Positions 32,759 through 41,111 of a stretch of 64,000 bases of DNA are shown one piece after another; the stretch's first letter is position 1; every line of letters begins with the position of its first letter. The notes below the pieces were generated by a model. It saw only the letters and a program-made list of their open reading frames with translations, was not told the origin of the DNA and made no database searches. Origin of the DNA: Clostridium grantii DSM 8605 (GTDB lineage Bacteria > Bacillota > Clostridia > Clostridiales > Clostridiaceae); assembly GCF_900129965.1 (NCBI RefSeq), contig NZ_FQXM01000002.1, positions 248,001 through 312,000 of the forward strand. The letters are read 5' to 3'. The position numbers were made by a program, and so were the translations under genes.

Positions 32759-33982
32759 ATGAATAAACCTGAATTATTAGCACCAGCTGGTAATTTGGAG
32801 AAGCTAATAACTGCCATAGACTATGGAGCTGATGCAGTTTATCTAGGTGGCAATAGGCTTAACCTAAGAGCTTTAGCCAATAACTTTGAAAAAGAGGATT
32901 TAATTGAAGGTATTGAATATGCGCATGCAAGGGGAAAAAAAGTTTATGTAACTTTAAATGTTTTTCCTCATAACGAAGATTTGATTGGATTAGAAGAGTA
33001 TTTGATTGAGCTATACAAGTTAAAGGTTGATGCAATTATTGTATCTGACCCAGGGATTATAATGACCGCAAGAGAAGTGATTCCTGAAATGGAAATTCAC
33101 TTAAGTACACAAGCTAATAATGTAAATTGGAAGTCCGCACAATTTTGGCATAATTTTGGTGTTAAAAGAATTGTTTTAGCAAGGGAACTTAAACTTGAGG
33201 ATATAAATGAATTTAGACAAAAATTACCTTTGTCATGTGGTTTGGAAGCATTCGTGCATGGTTCTATGTGTATGTCCTATTCAGGAAGATGCTTATTATC
33301 TAATTATATGACTGGAAGGGATGCAAATAGAGGAAAGTGTGCTCAACCATGTAGATATGAATATCGTTTAATGGAAGAAAAACGTCCTGGTGAATATTTC
33401 CCAGTTTATGAAGATGAAAGAGGGACATACATAATGAATTCCAAAGATTTATGTATGATTAGATATATACCAGAACTAATTAAAGCCGGTGTAGATTCTT
33501 TTAAAATTGAAGGTAGAATGAAGAGTGTTTTCTATGTTGCCTCTGTTGTAAAAGCATATAGGCAAGCTATAGATTCTTATTTTAATAATCCACTTGAATA
33601 TAAATTCGATGAAAAATGGTTTGAATATCTTTTGAGACCTAGTCACAGAACTTATACAACAGGATTCTACTTTGATGAAGAATTAAAACAATACTATGGC
33701 TCATCATCATACATAAGAGATTATGATGTTATTAGCGTTGTTAAGGAATTTGATAAAGGCCAATCAATAGTAACTTTAGAACAAAAGAATAGAGTTTTTG
33801 AAGGTGAAGCTGTTCAAGTGTTGAGACCAAATGGTGACGTATTTACAGTTATATTAAATGAATTAAGAGATGAAAAAGGTGAACTTATTGAGGCGGCTAG
33901 AAGTGCACAAATGATTTTTAGTGCTAAAGTTGATAAACAACTTGAACTAAATGACATACTCTTTAAGGAAAGGGGCAAATAA
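32759..33982 (+). CDS. trhP: U32-family tRNA hydroxylation protein (TrhP-like)
   Basis: 407-aa protein of the peptidase U32 family, most members of which act in RNA modification rather than proteolysis. It starts KPELLAPAGNLEKL and contains GADAVYLGG, HLSTQANN, HGSMCMSYSGRCLLSNY and the cysteine cluster GKCAQPCRYEY expected to hold an Fe-S centre. A C-terminal barrel follows. In Bacillus two genes (trhP1, trhP2) lie between trmR and udk; here there is one, spaced by 1 base from trmR and 1 base from udk. Likely role: prephenate-dependent hydroxylation of tRNA U34. Confidence 0.82.
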   Translation: MNKPELLAPAGNLEKLITAIDYGADAVYLGGNRLNLRALANNFEKEDLIEGIEYAHARGKKVYVTLNVFPHNEDLIGLEEYLIELYKLKVDAIIVSDPGIIMTAREVIPEMEIHLSTQANNVNWKSAQFWHNFGVKRIVLARELKLEDINEFRQKLPLSCGLEAFVHGSMCMSYSGRCLLSNYMTGRDANRGKCAQPCRYEYRLMEEKRPGEYFPVYEDERGTYIMNSKDLCMIRYIPELIKAGVDSFKIEGRMKSVFYVASVVKAYRQAIDSYFNNPLEYKFDEKWFEYLLRPSHRTYTTGFYFDEELKQYYGSSSYIRDYDVISVVKEFDKGQSIVTLEQKNRVFEGEAVQVLRPNGDVFTVILNELRDEKGELIEAARSAQMIFSAKVDKQLELNDILFKERGK

Positions 33983-33983
33983 C

Positions 33984-34613
33984 ATGAGAAAGCCAGTAGT
34001 AATAGGAATTGCTGGAGGAACTGGGTCTGGGAAAAGTACAGTTGCTAAAGAAATTTATAGAACTTTTGATGAAAGTTGTATTGCTGTGTTAGAACAAGAT
34101 TCTTATTATAAGGATCAAAGCAACCTTACTTTTGAAGAAAGAATAAAAACTAATTATGATCATCCTAATGCTTTTGATAATGATTTATTAGTTCGTCACT
34201 TAAAACAATTAATAGGTGGCAGAAGTATAGAAAAACCTGTTTATGATTTCTCAATTCACAATAGAGCAAAAGAGACTGTAACTATTCAATCAAAAGATAT
34301 TATAATGCTTGAAGGAATTTTAATATTAGAAGAAAAAGAAGTAAGAGACTTGTTGGATATCAAAATTTATGTAGATACAGATGCAGATATTAGGATTTTA
34401 AGAAGAATTGTTAGAGATATTGAAGAAAGAGGAAGAACTTTAGAATCCGTAATAAATCAATATTTAGATGTGGTAAGACCTATGCACCTTCAATTTGCAG
34501 AACCTACAAAAAGGTATGCTGATATAATTTTCCCAGAAGGTGGACGAAATAAAGTAGCAATAGATATAATTGTAGCAAAAATTCAACAAATACTTAATGA
34601 CAAAATAAATTAA
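33984..34613 (+). CDS. udk: Uridine kinase
   Basis: Phosphorylates uridine and cytidine for nucleotide salvage. 209 aa. The P-loop GGTGSGKST is near residue 13, then LEQDSYYKD, the conserved YDHPNAFD (substrate) and RRIVRDIEERGR. The ATG at 33984 follows AAGGGGC and lies one base after the trhP stop; the upstream in-frame extension sits inside trhP. greA, which follows udk in Bacillus, is absent. The unit ends at the hairpin at 34620-34665. Confidence 0.94.
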   Translation: MRKPVVIGIAGGTGSGKSTVAKEIYRTFDESCIAVLEQDSYYKDQSNLTFEERIKTNYDHPNAFDNDLLVRHLKQLIGGRSIEKPVYDFSIHNRAKETVTIQSKDIIMLEGILILEEKEVRDLLDIKIYVDTDADIRILRRIVRDIEERGRTLESVINQYLDVVRPMHLQFAEPTKRYADIIFPEGGRNKVAIDIIVAKIQQILNDKIN

Positions 34614-34619
34614 TGAATA

Positions 34620-34665
34620 AAAAAACTCCTTTTGGCAATGATTTAAGCTATAAAGGAGTGTTTTT
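34620..34665 (+). promoter_or_regulatory. Hairpin: udk terminator overlapping the transpeptidase ribosome site
   Basis: Stem of 8 bp (34625-34632 with 34652-34659), extended by A-T pairs after one mismatch, followed by TTTTT at 34661-34665. The 3' arm AAAGGAGT is the ribosome site of the gene starting at 34666, so folding would both end udk transcripts and hide that site. Confidence 0.7.
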
Positions 34666-36315
34666 ATGTACAGAAATGGTAGAAGTGAGATCAAAAAAAG
34701 AATAGTAACTTTATTTCTCGTTTTTTTAGGATTTTTTAGTTATCTTATTTACAAAATAGTTGTCATTCAATATGTACAAAAGGATAAATTAGTATCAATG
34801 ACTAATTCTCAATTCTCAATTAGTGAAAAAGTAGGAGACTTGAATTATTCATTACTTGATTGTAATGGAAAAAATTTATTGAATTATAAGGATAAGTATT
34901 ATATTATAATTGACCCATATACTTTTGCTATGAATAACTATAATACCCGAATAGACGATTTATATTCCCTTGATTTGATTTTGAGGAACTATAATTCTGA
35001 GTATGATTTACGAAAAATAAATATGGAAGACAAAAGCAAAAAAATTAGATGGGAGATAGACTTATCTGCATACAACAAAATAATGGATATAAAGGGTGTG
35101 AAAGGTTTTTACATCACTAAAGATAGTGTTGTTGATCGAGATGAGGATGCAAACAGTATTGAAAATATCATTTCAAGTAATTTTGCATATGATTCTTTAG
35201 ATGGTAAATTGAAAATGAAAAATGAAAATAGTTTAGAAAGTTTTATTGAAAAAGAGACAGAAAAAAATGAATATTTATATAGCCTTTTCGAAAAAAATAC
35301 GGAAGGAACTATAGAAAGTAAGGGTTTTGTTATTCCTAAAGATAATATTAATGTAAAACTTACTATAGATAAAGAAGTTTCTGATAAAGTGAAAGAAGTT
35401 ATGCTTTCTGAACAATACAAAGATTTTAATCAAATTGGTGTTGTCATTATGGAAGCAGATTCAGGAAAAATAAAAGCTATGGTACAGAAAGATGATAAAT
35501 TGCCTAATATCAATTTGGGTATTTCCACAAATAATGGTTACTATCCGGGCTCTATTATGAAAGTAGTAGTAGAAGAGGCAGCACTAGAAGCAAAAACAAC
35601 ATCCTTGGAAAAAATGTATAGAAATAATTACAATTTCCAGGATCATTTATCACTGGATTATATGAATGTAGAAACGGCTTTTATAGTTTCGTCAAACAAT
35701 GTTTTTGCAGAGGTTGGTACAGAAGTAGGGATAAATAACATAAATAACTTGATATCAGAATATGGTATGTTTGAGAAAGTTCTAAACATAGATTCAGAAG
35801 CTAAAGGTACTTTTGAAGGTGATGTAAATGAGATAGGAGATACTCGATTAGCATCATTTGGGCAAAAACATAGAATTACTATTTTGCATGCTTTAGCTAT
35901 TCCTAATACGGTTATTAATCAAGGGGTTTATGTAAAACCTTATATTGTTGACAGTTTTGTAGATATAAATGGGAACGTGATAAAAAAATTTGAAACAGAA
36001 TCAAAAAAAATTCTTACTAAAGATACTGCTAATATTATGAAAAACCAAATGGTTAAAGTAGTTAGAAGTGAAATGGGTACAGGAAAACAGGCTTATAGTA
36101 GTTATATATATTTAGGAGGCAAGACTGGTACCGCGGAACGTATGGATAATGGAATCTTATTACACGATGGGTGGTTTGTTGGTTTTTTTACTATAGAAGA
36201 TAAAAACTATTCTATGGTTGTTTTTTCAGATAACATTGGAACAAAATCAGGAGGAGAAGTTTGTGCACCTATTTTTAAAAGTGTAGTAGAAAAAGTTTAT
36301 GAAGAATTATCCTAA
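34666..36315 (+). CDS. Penicillin-binding transpeptidase (class B-like, sporulation context)
   Basis: 549-aa membrane-anchored D,D-transpeptidase. One span at about 12-34 is followed by a lysine-rich N-terminal domain without the usual recognisable PBP-dimerisation motifs, then the catalytic domain. SxxK is Ser296-Lys299 (PGSIMK), SxN lies in VSSNN (342-345), and KTG is in GGKTGTAE. It lies directly before sigK, so a role in spore cortex or septal wall synthesis, like SpoVD, is plausible (inferred). Its ribosome site is embedded in the hairpin at 34620-34665. The short, divergent N-terminal domain is unusual. Confidence 0.8.
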   Translation: MYRNGRSEIKKRIVTLFLVFLGFFSYLIYKIVVIQYVQKDKLVSMTNSQFSISEKVGDLNYSLLDCNGKNLLNYKDKYYIIIDPYTFAMNNYNTRIDDLYSLDLILRNYNSEYDLRKINMEDKSKKIRWEIDLSAYNKIMDIKGVKGFYITKDSVVDRDEDANSIENIISSNFAYDSLDGKLKMKNENSLESFIEKETEKNEYLYSLFEKNTEGTIESKGFVIPKDNINVKLTIDKEVSDKVKEVMLSEQYKDFNQIGVVIMEADSGKIKAMVQKDDKLPNINLGISTNNGYYPGSIMKVVVEEAALEAKTTSLEKMYRNNYNFQDHLSLDYMNVETAFIVSSNNVFAEVGTEVGINNINNLISEYGMFEKVLNIDSEAKGTFEGDVNEIGDTRLASFGQKHRITILHALAIPNTVINQGVYVKPYIVDSFVDINGNVIKKFETESKKILTKDTANIMKNQMVKVVRSEMGTGKQAYSSYIYLGGKTGTAERMDNGILLHDGWFVGFFTIEDKNYSMVVFSDNIGTKSGGEVCAPIFKSVVEKVYEELS

Positions 36316-36322
36316 TTAGTGT

Positions 36323-36351
36323 AACTATTTAATAATTTCAAACATATTATA
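36323..36351 (+). promoter_or_regulatory. Candidate sigma-E/sigma-K promoter of sigK
   Basis: AACTATT, 13-base spacer, CATATTAT is close to the sigma-E consensus. The same bases read as AC-N17-CATATTATA for sigma-K. Both factors transcribe sigK in Bacillus. Matches are imperfect. Confidence 0.4.
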
Positions 36352-36380
36352 GTAATAAGCACTCTTTAGGGGAGACTCCT

Positions 36381-37094
36381 ATGTTAATTATTGATAATCT
36401 AACTGAAATTTTAAGCACTATAGTTTTGTTTACTGCCTATATAAGCAATGGCAATTCATTTCCAAAACCTTTGGATGAAGAAGAAGAAAAATATTACTTG
36501 AATAAATTTAAAGAGGGCGATACTAAAGCCAAAACTACTTTAATTGAGCACAACCTTAGATTGGTTGCTCATATTGTAAAAAAATATTCATATCCATATA
36601 AAGATGTGGAGGATCTTATATCTATAGGGACAGTAGGTTTAATAAAGGCTATTGACTCTTTTGACACATCAAAAGGTACTAGATTAGCTACTTATGCTGC
36701 CAGATGCATTGAAAATGAAATATTAATGCTTATAAGAAACAATAAAAAGGTAAAGAATGAAATGTACCTACAGGATCCCATTGGTGTTGATAAGGAAGGT
36801 AATGAAATTTCACTACTAGATATATTAAGCACAAATGATGACTCTGTTTTAGAAAAGGTAGAAAGTAGAATTCAAATTAAAATTCTTTATGAAAATATAA
36901 AAAATTGTTTAACTAAGCGAGAAAGAATAATAATTAAGATGAGATATGGTTTATGTGATGGGGAACCAAAAACACAAAGAGAGATTGCTAAAATGCTAGA
37001 TATCTCAAGGTCTTATGTGTCCAGAATTGAAAAAAGGGCTTTAAAAAAGTTATTTAAGGAGTTTAATAACAAAAAACAAATAAATAAAATATAA
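36381..37094 (+). CDS. sigK: RNA polymerase sigma factor sigma-K (mother cell, late)
   Basis: 237-aa late mother-cell sigma factor. The first about 20 residues (hydrophobic, TEILSTIVLFTAYI) look like the pro-sequence removed by regulated proteolysis. Then come GNSFPKPLDEEEE, region 2 (LIEHNLRLVAHIVKKY, DLISIGTVGLIKAIDSFD, TYAARCIENEILM) and region 4 (QREIAKMLDISRSYVSRIEKRALKK). The gene is continuous; no skin-type element interrupts it, in contrast to Bacillus subtilis and some Clostridioides. It is closely related to the sigE product encoded 5.5 kb downstream. Confidence 0.92.
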   Translation: MLIIDNLTEILSTIVLFTAYISNGNSFPKPLDEEEEKYYLNKFKEGDTKAKTTLIEHNLRLVAHIVKKYSYPYKDVEDLISIGTVGLIKAIDSFDTSKGTRLATYAARCIENEILMLIRNNKKVKNEMYLQDPIGVDKEGNEISLLDILSTNDDSVLEKVESRIQIKILYENIKNCLTKRERIIIKMRYGLCDGEPKTQREIAKMLDISRSYVSRIEKRALKKLFKEFNNKKQINKI

Positions 37095-37234
37095 ATTTAA
37101 TTAGGCATATTTTCTATTAAATAACTTTAACTCTTTCATTATGGTTAATTTTTTGATAAAATTAACTAAAGATAGAACTAAAGCAAGTGAAAAATACTAT
37201 GGTATGATATAAATAGACTCTAGGAGGAGATAAA

Positions 37235-38290
37235 TTGATTTCATTAAATGAACTTTTAGAATTAACAGTAAACAGAAATGCTTCAGATTTACATTTAACA
37301 GTGGGTACAGCACCTATATTGAGAATAAACGGAGAACTTGTAAAGTTAGAGGAAAAAAAATTAACCCCTAAAGATACTGAAGTTTTTGCAAAAGAAATAT
37401 TAGAAGATGATTTCGCTTATTATAATGAGAAAGGTGAGATTGATACATCTTATTCATTGCCTAAAATTGGTAGATTTAGGGTTAATATTTATAAGCAAAG
37501 AGATAGTGCGGCTATTGCCATTAGAGTAGTAGGATTAAAGATTCCTACTTTAGAAAAATTAAATATGCCTAAAATAATAGGGGATTTAACTGAGAAAAGA
37601 AGGGGTCTAGTAATTGTAACTGGTCCAACAGGGAGTGGTAAAAGTACTACTTTAGCTGCTATGATTAATGAAATAAATACTAACAGGGCTTCTCATATTA
37701 TAACTTTAGAAGATCCTATTGAGTATCTGCATAAGCATAATAAATCTATAATAAATCAAAGAGAAATCGGAAGAGATTCCAATTCGTACCAAAATGCTTT
37801 AAAAGCAGTACTTAGAGAAGATCCTGATGTAATTCTAGTAGGCGAAATGAGAGATTTAGAAACTATTTCTATAGCAATTACTGCTGCGGAAACTGGACAT
37901 TTAGTACTTTCAACATTACATACTATTGGAGCCGCAAAAACTATAGATAGAATTATTGATGTATTTCCTCCTTTCCAACAGCAGCAAATAAAAGTGCAGT
38001 TATCGGCTGTTCTTCAAGGAATAGTATCTCAACAATTATTAGCACGTAGTGACGGAGAAGGAAGGGTGGCAGCTTTAGAAACTATGGTGTCTACACCTGC
38101 AATTCAAAACTTAATAAGGGAAGGTAAAACACATCAAATTCAGTCTTCTATTCAAACAGGAGCAAAATATGGAATGAAAACCATGGATAGCAGTATAGTA
38201 GAATTGTATAAAAGTGGAATAATATCATATGAAGATGCTCTTACTTATGCTGTAGATGTTGAAATGTTTAAGAGATTAGCAAACATGTAA
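37235..38290 (+). CDS. pilT: Type IV pilus retraction ATPase PilT
   Basis: Secretion-superfamily hexameric ATPase for pilus retraction. 351 aa. Walker A is GPTGSGKST (about 129-137), the Asp box is IITLEDPIEY, Walker B is VILVGEMRDLETI, and the His box is TGHLVLSTLHT. The C-terminal region VAALETMVSTPAIQNLIREGKT is PilT-like rather than PilB-like. TTG start after GGAGGAG. No other pilus gene lies nearby; it is bounded by sigK and by a very strong terminator. Confidence 0.92.
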   Translation: MISLNELLELTVNRNASDLHLTVGTAPILRINGELVKLEEKKLTPKDTEVFAKEILEDDFAYYNEKGEIDTSYSLPKIGRFRVNIYKQRDSAAIAIRVVGLKIPTLEKLNMPKIIGDLTEKRRGLVIVTGPTGSGKSTTLAAMINEINTNRASHIITLEDPIEYLHKHNKSIINQREIGRDSNSYQNALKAVLREDPDVILVGEMRDLETISIAITAAETGHLVLSTLHTIGAAKTIDRIIDVFPPFQQQQIKVQLSAVLQGIVSQQLLARSDGEGRVAALETMVSTPAIQNLIREGKTHQIQSSIQTGAKYGMKTMDSSIVELYKSGIISYEDALTYAVDVEMFKRLANM

Positions 38291-38402
38291 ACAGTTTAAA
38301 TTTGTATAAAATACAAATATTGGAAAAAGAATTGTAATTTTTGTTTCATTATTGAATAATATTAAACATCTGTATATAGTAATTAGTTTTTTTTTGTGTT
38401 AC

Positions 38403-38449
38403 AATATTAGTGATTAAATGTTTTACATTTAATCACTAATATTCTTTTT
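38403..38449 (+). terminator. Strong terminator after pilT
   Basis: Perfect 18-bp stem (38403-38420 with 38426-38443), 5-base loop, CTTTTT tail. It lies about 110 bases after the pilT stop. Confidence 0.9.
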
Positions 38450-38490
38450 GAGATTATTTTCAAAATAAAAAAGGAAAAACCAAATATGTA

Positions 38491-38519
38491 TTGAATATAT
38501 TAAATTAGTTAGTTATATT
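38491..38519 (+). promoter_or_regulatory. sigma-A promoter of ftsA-ftsZ
   Basis: TTGAAT, 17-base spacer, TATATT, about 30 bases before the ftsA start. Confidence 0.6.
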
Positions 38520-38550
38520 AAGCTAGTTAGTCTTTAGGGAGGTATACCAA

Positions 38551-39798
38551 ATGCATGAATATATTGTAGCCATTGATGTGGGATCTTCTAATATTTATGG
38601 TGCAGTTGGTAAGATTGATAACAGAGGAGAATTAAATATTATTGGTACTAATTCTGTTAATTGCACAGGTTTGAAAAAAGGTGTTGTAGTTGATATTGAA
38701 AGTGCAGCTAAATCAATTAAAAATTGTATTGAAAATTTAGAAAGAATAGTTGATTTGGAAATTACCTCGGTTTTTCTTTCGTTACCAGGTGGCATTTGTG
38801 AATTGATATGGAATAAAGCGGTAGTTGCAGTTTCATCAGAAAATCGAGAAATAAGAGAAAAAGATTTAATCAGAGTTTTAGATGCTACTAAAATTATTTC
38901 TATTCCTTCAGGAAAAGAGATTGTGGGACTTATCCCTCAACAATACATTGTTGATGGCTATGAGAATATAAATGAACCCATTGGAATGAGTGGTTTGAGG
39001 CTAGAACTAGATGCTCAAGTAATATTAGCTCAAACTATGGTTTTAAGCAATTTAAGAAAAAGCTTGGAAAGAGCTGGAGTAACTATAATTGCAGAGGTAT
39101 TATCATCACAATCAATTTCAAATATTGCCTTAAAAAATATTGATAAAAATTTATCAACATTGATTATTGACATTGGTGGAGAAACAACAGATTTAGCTTT
39201 ATTTAAAAACAAAAATTTGGTTTATACATCTACCATTGTAGTAGGTGGTAATAATATTACAAAAGACATATCTATTTGTTTAAAAATACCACACTCATCT
39301 GCTGAACAATTAAAAATAAAATACGGACAAGTATATTTAAAAAGTGATGAAGAGAATAAAAAAATTAGTGTGATAGACGGAAATAATAATAAAAAAGAAA
39401 TCGATAAAAGATTTTTAGACAATATTATTGAAGCTAGGGTTGGGGAAATATTTAAATTAATTAAAGAACAATTAAAAGACAAAGTTGTTTATGACGATAT
39501 TTCCAATGTTATTCTAGTTGGCGGTGGAGTAGCTTTGTTCAAAGATATTGATTTATATGCCTCAGATGTTTTAGAAAAATCAGTTCAGGTTGGTTACCCT
39601 GAGGATTTTGGGGCATCAAATCCTAAATACTCAAATGTAGTAGGAACAATTAAGGATATCTTTGAAACTTTAAAAATGACAAAAAATTTAAATGAAAATT
39701 CTAAAAAAGATAATGCAAAAAAAGTTGGTATGGATATTGATGAAAAAAAAGAAGGAATCATCAGTAGAGTAAAAGAATTTATATCTGATTTTTTTTAG
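38551..39798 (+). CDS. ftsA: Cell division protein FtsA
   Basis: Actin-like ATPase that tethers FtsZ to the membrane. 415 aa. The phosphate-1 motif is AIDVGSSNIYGAVG (7-20), phosphate-2 is IIDIGGETTDLALF (about 210), and the adenosine motif is VILVGGGVAL (about 322). The SHS2-type insertion lies between about 84 and 165. The last residues (ISRVKEFISDFF) form the amphipathic membrane-targeting helix. GGGAGG is before the ATG. It is followed after 15 bases by ftsZ. No ftsQ or mur genes are adjacent, so the division cluster is split in this genome. Confidence 0.92.
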   Translation: MHEYIVAIDVGSSNIYGAVGKIDNRGELNIIGTNSVNCTGLKKGVVVDIESAAKSIKNCIENLERIVDLEITSVFLSLPGGICELIWNKAVVAVSSENREIREKDLIRVLDATKIISIPSGKEIVGLIPQQYIVDGYENINEPIGMSGLRLELDAQVILAQTMVLSNLRKSLERAGVTIIAEVLSSQSISNIALKNIDKNLSTLIIDIGGETTDLALFKNKNLVYTSTIVVGGNNITKDISICLKIPHSSAEQLKIKYGQVYLKSDEENKKISVIDGNNNKKEIDKRFLDNIIEARVGEIFKLIKEQLKDKVVYDDISNVILVGGGVALFKDIDLYASDVLEKSVQVGYPEDFGASNPKYSNVVGTIKDIFETLKMTKNLNENSKKDNAKKVGMDIDEKKEGIISRVKEFISDFF

Positions 39799-39813
39799 CA
39801 AGGAGGTTATTTT

Positions 39814-40941
39814 GTGTTAGATTTTGATGTTGATATACAACAATTTGCTCAAATAAAGGTTATAGGTTGTGGGGGCGGAGGCAATAATGCCTTGAATAGA
39901 ATGATTAAAGAGGGCTTGAAAAATGTTGAGTTTATCGGCATTAATACTGATAAGCAAGCTTTAACTATTTCTCAAGCATCTCAACGAATTCAAATAGGCG
40001 ATAAATTAACAAAAGGATTAGGTGCAGGTGGAAATCCAGAAGTTGGTAAGAAATCTGCAGAAGAAAATCTGGATGAAATTTCTCAAGCAATAAAAGGTGC
40101 TGATATGGTTTTTATCACAGCTGGAATGGGTGGAGGAACAGGAACAGGTGCTGCACCAGTTGTAGCAGAAATTGCTAAATCTATGGGGATTTTAACTGTT
40201 GGAGTTGTTACAAAACCATTCCCATTTGAGGGAAGAAAAAGGATGTTAAATGCAGAAAGTGGGATAAAGGAATTAAAAGGTATGGTAGATACATTGGTTA
40301 CTATTCCTAATGAAAGATTATTAACTATGGTAGACAAAAAAACACCTTTGTTAGATGCTTTTAAATTGGCAGATGATGTTTTAAGGCAAGGTGTTCAAGG
40401 TATATCAGACTTAATAACAATTCCTGGACTTGTAAATCTGGATTTTGCAGATGTTAGAACTATAATGTTAAATACAGGTTTAGCACATATGGGTGTAGGT
40501 GTAGCGTCGGGGGATAATAGAGCAGCAGAGGCAGCAAAACTAGCTATTTCTAGTCCTTTGTTAGAAACTTCTATTGTAGGGGCTACAGGAGTTTTACTTA
40601 ATGTTACCGGTGGTAATGATATTGGTTTATTTGAAATAAATGAAGCAGCTGCAATTGTTCAAGAAGCTGCCGATCCTGATGCTAATATTATATTTGGTGC
40701 TGTTGTAAATGAAGATTTAAAAGATGAAATTAGAATAACTGTAATTGCTACAGGATTTGATAGTAAATTAGAACGTGATTTACATAATGAAAGCAAGAGT
40801 AAAAATGAGCATTTAGTTGATAAAAAAATGGAAACTCCGAATTTACATGAAGATTTAAGAGCTAAAGAAGTAGCAGTAGAAAAAGAATATGACCAAAGTG
40901 ATTTAGAAATACCCACATTTCTAAGAAAGTATAGAAGATAA
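39814..40941 (+). CDS. ftsZ: Cell division protein FtsZ
   Basis: Tubulin-like GTPase forming the division ring. 375 aa. GTP-binding parts are GCGGGGNNAL near residue 19, the tubulin signature GGGTGTGAAPV (about 106-116), and NERLLTM and FKLADDVLRQGVQGIS in the T7 region. A variable linker (about 318-360) leads to the conserved tail LEIPTFLRKYRR that binds FtsA. The start is GTG after AAGGAGG. A terminator overlaps its stop. spoIIGA follows, as in many spore formers. Confidence 0.96.
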   Translation: MLDFDVDIQQFAQIKVIGCGGGGNNALNRMIKEGLKNVEFIGINTDKQALTISQASQRIQIGDKLTKGLGAGGNPEVGKKSAEENLDEISQAIKGADMVFITAGMGGGTGTGAAPVVAEIAKSMGILTVGVVTKPFPFEGRKRMLNAESGIKELKGMVDTLVTIPNERLLTMVDKKTPLLDAFKLADDVLRQGVQGISDLITIPGLVNLDFADVRTIMLNTGLAHMGVGVASGDNRAAEAAKLAISSPLLETSIVGATGVLLNVTGGNDIGLFEINEAAAIVQEAADPDANIIFGAVVNEDLKDEIRITVIATGFDSKLERDLHNESKSKNEHLVDKKMETPNLHEDLRAKEVAVEKEYDQSDLEIPTFLRKYRR

Positions 40942-40973
40942 AGCACTTATAATAGTGCTTTATCTTTTTTTTT
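40937..40973 (+). terminator. Terminator after ftsZ
   Basis: 11-bp stem (40937-40947 with 40954-40964), TATAAT loop, nine T. It overlaps the ftsZ stop. Confidence 0.9.
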
Positions 40974-41060
40974 GATTAAAGAATTTTATGATAAATATAA
41001 TTATAATATGTTAAATTCTAGAGAATTATAAAAGATAAAAAATTTTAATATTCATAAAAA

Positions 41061-41093
41061 ATGACAAAATTTTGAAGGTAATGGGTATATAAT
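41061..41093 (+). promoter_or_regulatory. Candidate spoIIGA-sigE promoter
   Basis: ATGACA (41061-41066) and perfect TATAAT (41088-41093) are separated by 21 bases. The Bacillus spoIIG promoter is also a sigma-A promoter with an over-long (22-base) spacer activated by Spo0A. I see no clear Spo0A box (TGTCGAA). Confidence 0.45.
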
Positions 41094-41111
41094 ATGTTTA
41101 AAGGGGGAGGG

